Shown here: piece after piece, positions 1-5,457 of the stretch
Position numbering within the stretch: the stretch's first letter is position 1
How the letters are laid out: every line of letters starts with the position of its first letter
Source of the DNA: DATIHK01 sp035480775
GTDB lineage: Bacteria > Patescibacteriota > WWE3 > UBA101185 > UBA10185
Assembly: GCA_035480775.1 (NCBI GenBank)
Contig: DATIHK010000019.1
Location: 1-13,566, forward strand
Length of the DNA: 13,566 bases
Reading direction: 5' to 3'
Notes under the pieces: model-generated
What the model was told of the DNA's origin: nothing
Database searches by the model: none
The model's input: the letters and a program-made list of their open reading frames with translations, nothing else
Translations under genes and position numbers: made by a program

Positions 1-1
1 A

Positions 2-1537
2 AAATATAAAATACACGGTGGAATTGAATTTAATAAAGAATACGACCGTTTATATTGGAATATTTTTAATGGATATGATGTTCCGATAGATAAAGTTCAA
101 GTATATGTTGGGCTTCCATCTGGAATAGATATTCGTGAAACTCCTGTCTATTCTTACAGAGTTGCGCAAAACGATACTACTTATCAATTGTTACCAGATT
201 CAAATTTAATTTTATATTCTGCAAATAACTTTCAACCAGGCGAGTATTACACTATTACGGTCAGGTGGCCTAAAGGCTATGTAAGTCAAAAATCTTATTG
301 GATCGATTTCTTTTTGCTTAAATTTGGATATATTTTTTCTGTGCTTTTAATTCTCGTAACTTTGTTATCAGTTTTTCTGCTTTGGTTATTCCGTGAAAAA
401 CTACCAGAAATGGACGACACAGTAGTTCCAGAATTCACGCCTCCTGAAGATCTACGTCCAGCTGTTGCTGAGGTTATTACCAAAGGTAAATTAACAGACA
501 AAGGATTTTCTGCCACTATTATAGATTTAGCCGTTCGAGGATATATAAAAATTGACGAAGATAAAAGCAGTAATCTGGGAGGACTTATTGTCGGAATGGT
601 GTTTATATTGTTTTTAATTACATATTCAATAATTGCTGTTTCTGGATCAGCACCTTTATTTAGTTTGCATAATCTCAGTGTGCTTATTTTTATATCACTT
701 TTTTTTGTAGTTATAGGTGCTAAAGCTACTAAACTTTTTATATCGCACGATTACACTTTAACTTTATTGAAATCTTCCGCTGATGATACAACTTTACTTC
801 AGTATGAAAAAAGCTATTTAAGTTTACTATTTGGCGAAAAAGGCTTTTTTTCTACCAAAGAAATACGTAGTAGCTCAACTGCAGGTCGCGAGCTATATCA
901 AGGAATTTTAATGGTCAAAGATTTGGTATATCAAGAAGCTCAAACTGATACTAAAGGATTTGAAGTAGATCTATTAACTCAAAAAAATGCTCGAAAAATA
1001 TTGTCTCCATTACTTATTATTGGACTTTTGCTATTTTATTTTCAATCACGTGCGAATATTTCATTTAGTCAATTAGAGATATTAATTATTGCCATTATTG
1101 TTTGCTTTTGTATTTTGTACGCCGACATAAAATACAATTCTCGACTAAATGAACAAGGAAGACTAATTAAAGACAAATGGCTAGGATTTAAAATGTATTT
1201 AGAAGTCGCCGAAAAAGATAGATTACAAAATCTCACTCCTGATATGTTTCAGAGATATCTGCCTTACGCTATGATCTTTGGTGTTGAAAAAAAGTGGGCA
1301 AAAGCTTTTGATCAGCTAGATGTGCCACCTCCAAGTTGGTATGGTGGTGGCTATGTCGCTGGAGGTTCTTCATTTGTTAGTGGAGGCGGCGGATCATTTT
1401 CTCCTTCTGGGTTTAGCGCCAGCTTTTCATCCTCATTTTCTAGTAGCTTTGCCAGTTCTGGTGGTGGAGGAGGCGGTGGAGGGGGAGGAGGCGGCGGAGG
1501 TGGCGGTGGAGGTGGTGGCGGGGGTGGCGCCGGTTAA
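2..1537 (+). CDS. DUF2207 family membrane protein with poly-glycine C-terminus (5'-truncated)
   Basis: The reading frame is open from base 2, so the true start lies upstream; 511 residues are visible. The first ~85 residues (an extracytoplasmic beta-rich stretch with 'YDRLYWNIFNGYDVPIDKV' followed by 'GLPSG') match the N-terminal part of DUF2207 proteins. A membrane segment follows at about residues 107-129, then the cytosolic 'GFSATIIDLAVRGYIKI' motif typical of the family. Two more membrane segments lie at about 193-214 and 223-243, and a further pair at about 333-347 and 357-375. The 'GFKMYLEVAEKDRL' and 'RYLPYAMIFGVEKKWAKAF' motifs near 395-437 are also diagnostic. The C-terminus is a Ser/Phe/Gly-rich linker ending in 23 consecutive glycines, then Ala-Gly. 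The family's biochemical role is unknown. The family call is firm; the function is not. The next gene starts 5 bp after the stop. Confidence 0.88.
   Translation, partial: KYKIHGGIEFNKEYDRLYWNIFNGYDVPIDKVQVYVGLPSGIDIRETPVYSYRVAQNDTTYQLLPDSNLILYSANNFQPGEYYTITVRWPKGYVSQKSYWIDFFLLKFGYIFSVLLILVTLLSVFLLWLFREKLPEMDDTVVPEFTPPEDLRPAVAEVITKGKLTDKGFSATIIDLAVRGYIKIDEDKSSNLGGLIVGMVFILFLITYSIIAVSGSAPLFSLHNLSVLIFISLFFVVIGAKATKLFISHDYTLTLLKSSADDTTLLQYEKSYLSLLFGEKGFFSTKEIRSSSTAGRELYQGILMVKDLVYQEAQTDTKGFEVDLLTQKNARKILSPLLIIGLLLFYFQSRANISFSQLEILIIAIIVCFCILYADIKYNSRLNEQGRLIKDKWLGFKMYLEVAEKDRLQNLTPDMFQRYLPYAMIFGVEKKWAKAFDQLDVPPPSWYGGGYVAGGSSFVSGGGGSFSPSGFSASFSSSFSSSFASSGGGGGGGGGGGGGGGGGGGGGGGAG
1460..1528 (+). 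repeat. 23-codon poly-glycine tract, G-rich low-complexity DNA
   Basis: These bases encode 23 glycines in a row at the end of the DUF2207 protein, using all four glycine codons (8 GGT, 7 GGA, 6 GGC, 2 GGG). The codon mixture means this is not a simple trinucleotide expansion; the amino-acid run appears to be what is kept. The coding strand holds about seven GGAGG motifs and many closely spaced GG runs in otherwise AT-rich DNA. It could therefore form two-tier G-quadruplexes or pair with the anti-Shine-Dalgarno of 16S rRNA; both are inferences. Confidence 0.9.
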
Positions 1538-1542
1538 ACTTG

Positions 1543-1992
1543 ATGACGAAATATTTTTATCGTTTTGCACTATTTATCCTAAAAATTTACTGGTTTGTTT
1601 TTCGCCCGAATACTTTTGGAGTTGAATGCTTAATCCAACACGAAAATAAAATCTTGTTCATTCAAAATACCTATGGCAGATCGTGGTGGCATTTTCCGGG
1701 AGGTGGCATAAATAAAAACGAAACCCCAGAACAAGCTGCTATTCGTGAAGTTAAAGAAGAAGTAGATATAGAAATTATTAATCCACAAATTATTACAGAG
1801 CGTGAAACCACTATAGATTACAAACACGATCATGTTTACATTTTTGCTACACAGGTCAATTCAGAATACACAAAGATTGCAGCAGCAGAAATTGCCAATG
1901 CTACTTGGTTTGAAGTTATAAATCTTCCACCAAACATTTCACCTGTAGCGCATGAAGCTCTTACTGTCTGGCAAAAAAATAACCAAATTTGA
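1543..1992 (+). CDS. Nudix hydrolase
   Basis: The product is a 149-residue single-domain Nudix protein, a family that hydrolyses nucleoside diphosphates linked to another group X. The Nudix box occupies residues 54-76: Gly54, Glu60, then 'REVKEEVDI', with Arg68, Glu69, Glu72 and Glu73 as the expected metal-binding and catalytic residues. The usual glycine near the end of the box is Asp75. The preceding 'WWHFPGGG' is typical. The N-terminus ('YRFALFILKIYWFVFRP') is hydrophobic and aromatic, as in a common subgroup with an N-terminal helix before the 'T-x-GV' strand. I chose the ATG at 1543; the in-frame TTG at 1540 would add one residue. No good Shine-Dalgarno precedes it, but the gene starts 5 bp after the DUF2207 stop, so translational coupling is likely. 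The substrate cannot be read from the sequence. It ends with TGA. Confidence 0.9.
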   Translation: MTKYFYRFALFILKIYWFVFRPNTFGVECLIQHENKILFIQNTYGRSWWHFPGGGINKNETPEQAAIREVKEEVDIEIINPQIITERETTIDYKHDHVYIFATQVNSEYTKIAAAEIANATWFEVINLPPNISPVAHEALTVWQKNNQI

Positions 1993-2012
1993 TTTATGTT
2001 AATATCTCTGCC

Positions 2013-2912
2013 ATGGAGAAAGTTGAAGTTTTCAAAACACATTTAACAAGTATTTTTGGCGACAAGACTAAATCAATTTTAGATAATTTAAATTTCAAGC
2101 CTATTACCTTCAGAATTAATTATTTAGTCAATACAGCTAAGATTTTACAAAGTTTAGCTATTCAAGGATTTGTAATAATTAATGGTCCACTATCAAATAG
2201 CTATGTAATTGAATCTCAAACAAAAAGATTATCCGAAACATCCGAATTCAAGAATGGCGATATTTATATTCAAAGTCTCGCCAGTATGTTGCCGGCAATA
2301 ATTTTAAATCCACAATCGCAAGATGCAATTTTAGACTTGTGCGCTGCTCCGGGGAGTAAAACATCTCAAATTGCCAATCTAACCAATAATTCAGCCCACA
2401 TTGTTGCAGTCGAAAATAATTCCAACAGATTTCACGCTCTTAAGTCCAATTTAGAAATGCAAAAAATAACTAATGTTCAGGTTATTTTATCTAATGGAGT
2501 TGGATTTGACCGAGATAACCCACAATTCGCAAATTATTTTGATAAAGTCTTGGTAGACGCTCCGTGTTCCAATGAAGGAATCATTAATTTATCTGATAAT
2601 AATGCGTTAGCTTATTGGAATTCTAAAACAGCTAAAAAATTGTCTAAATTGCAAAAAGCATTATTGGCTACAGGTTTGCGCTGTCTTAAAAAAGGTGGCA
2701 AATTAGTTTATTCCACGTGTACTTTTAGCACAGAAGAAAATGAAGAAGTAGTTGCCTGGGCTTTAAAGAAATTTCCTGAAATGCATCTCAGCGAAATTAA
2801 ATTACCATTACAGAATACGACTTCTGGGTTATTGGGAGTATCTGAAGCACTAAGAATTTTACCGGATAAATATTTTACGGGTTTTTTTGTGGCGCTTTTT
2901 GAGCAGAAATAA
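2013..2912 (+). CDS. RsmB/NOL1/NOP2/Sun-type RNA (cytosine-C5) methyltransferase
   Basis: The product (299 residues from the ATG at 2013) is an S-adenosylmethionine-dependent RNA m5C methyltransferase. Residues 34-37 ('RINY') resemble the short N-terminal family motif. 'GDIYIQSLASMLP' (82-94) leads into SAM motif I 'DLCAAPGSKTSQIA' (108-121). 'DAPCS' (182-186) carries Cys185, the cysteine thought to release product. 'YSTCTFSTEENE' (233-244) carries Cys236, the expected attacking nucleophile. The end, 'RILPDKYFTGFFVALFE', matches the family's last strand. There is no NusB-like RNA-binding domain as in E. coli RsmB and no long C-terminal extension as in RsmF, so the target (rRNA or tRNA) is open. 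An upstream in-frame TTG at 1989 would add 8 residues and overlap the Nudix stop; the ATG is preferred. The 3' end overlaps the convergent gene by 38 bp. Confidence 0.9.
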   Translation: MEKVEVFKTHLTSIFGDKTKSILDNLNFKPITFRINYLVNTAKILQSLAIQGFVIINGPLSNSYVIESQTKRLSETSEFKNGDIYIQSLASMLPAIILNPQSQDAILDLCAAPGSKTSQIANLTNNSAHIVAVENNSNRFHALKSNLEMQKITNVQVILSNGVGFDRDNPQFANYFDKVLVDAPCSNEGIINLSDNNALAYWNSKTAKKLSKLQKALLATGLRCLKKGGKLVYSTCTFSTEENEEVVAWALKKFPEMHLSEIKLPLQNTTSGLLGVSEALRILPDKYFTGFFVALFEQK

Positions 2913-4644
2913 TTTGAATAGCTTTTAAAGCGTCAGGATTGTTGGGGCTTAATTTTAGCGTCAAATTAAAGTATTCTAACGCTTTGGCGATGTTTCCGCG
3001 CTCGTATTCAACAACTCCTAATTTATATGTGGCTTGATATAAAGAAGGGTTTATTTTATAAGACTCAAGCAAATATTTTTCGGCTAAGTCTAGCTGACCA
3101 GCTTGCAAATAAGTATTACCCAAATTGTGTAAAGCATCGGAATAGTTTGGCTGAATCTGAATAGCGCGTTGAAAAGCATTTATCGAATTTTGATAATTAT
3201 TTTCGTTTGAGTAAGCGTCGCCTAAATTGTTAAAGACGCGAGCACTGCCGGGTTCGGTTAGTGATGTAGCGTACCACAAGTTTTTGGAATTTTTCCAGTC
3301 ATTAACTCTTATAAATGATCTTATTGAGTAAGCGAACAATACTATAATAGTAAGTAGCACAGCCAGACTTTCGGTTTTGGTTTTTTCTTCAAGCCTAATA
3401 AATAGAATCACCAAGATAACACTAAAAAAAGCAGTTCCAAAATACATATATCTTTCGGCGATAAAAAAAGCTACTTGCACAGGGCTCAATGTTGGAAGTA
3501 TCGATGCAAAGGCGCATAAGCTTAAAGCAGCCAAAACTCTTTGTTTTTTCCACGCGTAAATAATCCAAATAATAAATGCGATCGTTGAAATAATCATAAA
3601 GATATAAAGTTCTAGGCTGATACCAATTCCTTCGTGAAAAATACTCAAACTCCACGGAAAGATATATAAACGCAGCATCATATAAATTGTATAAGGAGCT
3701 CGATTAAGTAAAGGTTCAGCTGCTTCTGGTTTTAAGCCAAAATTATTAGAAAGATTATTTATTCTATCTGCGATACCTGTTTGTAAATAAGATAGACCAT
3801 ATAACGCTGAGGCTACGGCAAACGGCCAGAATTTTAACAATCCTTTGTAATTAAGTTTCTTTTCAAACAAAAATTGATCAATAACTAAAAGTGCCGCAAA
3901 AGCTGTAAGTGTCCAAGGAAGCCTTACTAATACTAGTGCCACAATATATATGGCTACTGAGATCCATAAGTATGCAGAGTTTTTACTTTTTTTATACATT
4001 ACGTAGGCAATTAAAAATGGAAAAGCGAAAATGCCGTTTATCAAATACCCGACGCCAGAAATCCAAGCAACTGATTCTACATTTACAGGGTGAGCTGCAA
4101 ACAAAAAAGCTGATGCTGCTGCAACCTTTCTATTAAAAAGTAGATAAAACAAAATAAAAACCAAACAAGATACCACGATGTGTAATGTTAGAGAAACTAT
4201 ATGCATTACTAAAGCATTGTTTCCAAATAAACTAAAAACAGTTGCATAATAAATAGAATGCAGCTCTAAACTTTTATACGCGCCAGCTAAATTATGGGTA
4301 ATGGGATTATTAATAAATCCATTTAAATCATCTGCTGATACAAAAGTAGCAAAAAAAGTTTCAATATAAATAGCTATGCACAAAAGAGCTAAACCTATAA
4401 AAATATCTAAATTTTGCAACACGATTATTTTTAAATTTATACTTTTTGCGTTAGTGGTGATTTCTGAAACTCTTTCACTAATAGATGTTATGCTAACGGA
4501 GTTTCTAAGAGGTTCTTTATTAAATTTTTTAAGATACTTACTTACTGTTTGTTCTGTCAGATCTGCTTTCTTTGCCAGTTCTGTCAGGCTTAATTCTTTG
4601 TAATTATCTTTAATAATCTTTTTTTGCGCTTTCGAAATATTCAT
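2875..4644 (-). CDS. HTH-TMTC-like polytopic membrane protein with C-terminal TPR repeats
   Basis: The 589-residue protein has three parts. Residues 5-42 form a predicted helix-turn-helix: helix 'SLTELAKKAD', turn, then helix 'EQTVSKYLKKF'. From about 79 to 440 there are about 11 hydrophobic segments resembling the TMTC/DUF1736 membrane region of GT-C-fold sugar transferases. These include an acidic 'SADDLNGFINNP' in the first external loop (103-114), the hallmark 'HPVNVESVAWISG' (185-197), 'IFPWSLS' (328-334), 'AERYMYF' (396-402) and 'WKNSKNLW' (450-457). Residues 468-569 form three TPR repeats, e.g. 'LGDAYSNENNYQNSINAFQRA'. Eukaryotic TMTC proteins O-mannosylate cadherins. Activity of bacterial members is generally unknown, so glycosyl transfer is only an inference here. 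The ATG start shares two bases with a possible upstream lepB start on the other strand. The C-terminus overlaps the methyltransferase gene tail-to-tail. Confidence 0.85.
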   Translation of the reverse strand: MNISKAQKKIIKDNYKELSLTELAKKADLTEQTVSKYLKKFNKEPLRNSVSITSISERVSEITTNAKSINLKIIVLQNLDIFIGLALLCIAIYIETFFATFVSADDLNGFINNPITHNLAGAYKSLELHSIYYATVFSLFGNNALVMHIVSLTLHIVVSCLVFILFYLLFNRKVAAASAFLFAAHPVNVESVAWISGVGYLINGIFAFPFLIAYVMYKKSKNSAYLWISVAIYIVALVLVRLPWTLTAFAALLVIDQFLFEKKLNYKGLLKFWPFAVASALYGLSYLQTGIADRINNLSNNFGLKPEAAEPLLNRAPYTIYMMLRLYIFPWSLSIFHEGIGISLELYIFMIISTIAFIIWIIYAWKKQRVLAALSLCAFASILPTLSPVQVAFFIAERYMYFGTAFFSVILVILFIRLEEKTKTESLAVLLTIIVLFAYSIRSFIRVNDWKNSKNLWYATSLTEPGSARVFNNLGDAYSNENNYQNSINAFQRAIQIQPNYSDALHNLGNTYLQAGQLDLAEKYLLESYKINPSLYQATYKLGVVEYERGNIAKALEYFNLTLKLSPNNPDALKAIQIISAQKAPQKNP

Positions 4645-4654
4645 GAGTGGTATT

Positions 4655-4683
4655 ATTGTATACGAAGAGCCGCTCTCTTTCGA
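4655..4683 (-). promoter_or_regulatory. Candidate promoter for the HTH-TMTC gene
   Basis: Read on the minus strand, TCGAAA (4678-4683) lies 17 bp before TACAAT (4655-4660), a 4/6 and 5/6 match to the sigma-70 consensus with ideal spacing. The -10 box ends 10 nt before the ATG at 4644, so transcription would begin only a few bases before the start codon. The mRNA would be nearly leaderless, consistent with the absence of a Shine-Dalgarno site. This is prediction only. Confidence 0.4.
4666..4676. promoter_or_regulatory. Hyphenated palindrome in the promoter spacer (possible operator)
   Basis: AGAGC-C-GCTCT is a perfect 5+5 inverted repeat around one base. With a one-base offset the symmetry extends outward as CGAAGAG (4663-4669) against CTCTTTCG (4675-4682). 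It lies inside the 17-bp spacer of the candidate minus-strand promoter, where a bound repressor would block polymerase. The divergent gene encodes a protein with an HTH, so self-regulation is conceivable but unproven. If lepB begins at 4643 this stretch would also be coding. Confidence 0.3.
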
Positions 4684-4702
4684 GTTTGGTTTTCATAAAC
4701 AT

Positions 4703-5251
4703 ATGTCTAAAGATCAAAAAGATTTTTTATATGAGATGCTTGAAACTTTTGTGGTTTCACTAATAATCATTTTTACAATTTACAAATTTATTGCATTTCC
4801 TACTTTAGTATGGGGAGCTAGTATGGAACCTAATTTTCATACCGGTGAAAGAGTTTTGGTTGAACGCATCTCACACTATTTTCGAGGCTTTCAGCGTGGA
4901 GATGTAGTTGTTTTACATCCTCCTGAAGACGACAGTTTAGAATATATAAAACGAGTTATTGCTCTGCCAGGAGACATTGTAAAGATTATCGATTGCAACG
5001 TGTATATAACGCGTGATGGTCAGCACTATATGCTAGAAGAAACGTATTTAAGTAAAAACACGTGTACAATGGGAGGTACCTATATAAGAGAAGGACGCTC
5101 TTTGCGCATAGATGAAGGGAAATATATGGTTTTGGGAGACAATAGAGAAAAGTCCGCCGATTCGAGAATAATCGGCCTTATTGACTCTAACAGAATTTTA
5201 GGTAAAGTAGTATTTAGGTTTTGGCCAGTTAGTAAAGCCGGATTTATTTGA
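4703..5251 (+). CDS. lepB: Signal peptidase I
   Basis: This is a type I leader peptidase (family S26), membrane-bound, which removes signal peptides from exported proteins on the outer face of the membrane. Numbered from the ATG at 4703 (182 residues), a single N-terminal membrane anchor spans about 14-34. 'WGASMEPNF' follows with nucleophile Ser40, then 'YIKRVIALPGD' (81-91) with general-base Lys83, and 'GDNREKSADSR' (145-155), the conserved box E. Cys98 and Cys121 are the only cysteines and could pair outside the cell. Another in-frame ATG at 4643 would add 20 residues but would overlap the divergent gene's start codon by two bases and run through its candidate promoter. The shorter form has a typical family N-terminus and I prefer it. 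No strong Shine-Dalgarno precedes either start. The stop is TGA. Confidence 0.92.
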   Translation: MSKDQKDFLYEMLETFVVSLIIIFTIYKFIAFPTLVWGASMEPNFHTGERVLVERISHYFRGFQRGDVVVLHPPEDDSLEYIKRVIALPGDIVKIIDCNVYITRDGQHYMLEETYLSKNTCTMGGTYIREGRSLRIDEGKYMVLGDNREKSADSRIIGLIDSNRILGKVVFRFWPVSKAGFI

Positions 5252-5309
5252 CGCTTGATGATTTTTCGTCAAATGTCGTCTTTTGCCTTTGGAACGGAAT
5301 AATATAGTA

Positions 5310-5338
5310 TTGACACACTAGATTTGATGTGTTAATTT
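5310..5338 (+). promoter_or_regulatory. Sigma-70-type promoter upstream of rpoB
   Basis: A perfect -35 box TTGACA (5310-5315) is followed after exactly 17 bp by TAATTT (5333-5338), preceded by TG one base before the -10 (extended -10 style). It is the best promoter match I found by eye in the window. Transcription would start near 5343-5346, exactly at the foot of the hairpin described next, about 110 nt before the rpoB ATG. It probably drives rpoBC, a short terminated leader RNA, or both. Confidence 0.6.
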
Positions 5339-5341
5339 ACG

Positions 5342-5423
5342 CGTTGTCTCCAAAAAAAGCAATTGAATCGTGGTTTGAAAACGCCTTTGTTATATTTGCG
5401 TGCTTTGGTGACAGCGTTTTTTT
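5342..5423 (+). terminator. Long hairpin plus T7 in the rpoB leader (attenuator or sRNA terminator)
   Basis: CGTTGTCTCCAAA (5342-5354) plus GCA (5359-5361) can pair with TGCTTTGGTGACAGCG (5401-5416). The stem has about 15 pairs, one T.T mismatch (5349/5409), one G.U pair and a bulge of four A. It is followed directly by seven T (5417-5423), as in an intrinsic terminator. The loop between the arms is about 39 nt. GCGTT (5341-5345) at the foot could instead pair with AACGC (5380-5384), giving an alternative fold. Because the promoter lies at 5310-5338, the structure sits at the very start of the transcript rather than ending lepB mRNA. Function is inferred. Confidence 0.45.
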
Positions 5424-5457
5424 GTATAAAATTGAAAGAAAAATTAGTCTTTAATTA

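Noticed and set aside
1320..1625. 101-residue open frame overlapping the DUF2207 C-terminus and the Nudix start
   Set aside because: It is a Val/Glu/Ala-rich frame created by the GGN repeat read out of phase, with no family motif and no start signal.
1990..5251. Possible UGA recoding (as glycine) in this lineage
   Set aside because: TGA ends the Nudix gene (1990-1992) and lepB (5249-5251) at the expected family ends, and no TGA occurs in frame in rpoB or rpoC despite their many glycines.
5255..5272. Hairpin TTGATGA-TTTT-TCGTCAA just after lepB as its terminator
   Set aside because: The 7-bp stem is AT-rich with one G.U pair and is not followed by a T run, so it is a poor intrinsic terminator.
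5404..5430. Second rpoB promoter with -10 TATAAA at 5425-5430
   Set aside because: The -10 is good, but no acceptable -35 lies 16-18 bp upstream and the region is taken up by the hairpin and T run. It remains possible but unsupported.
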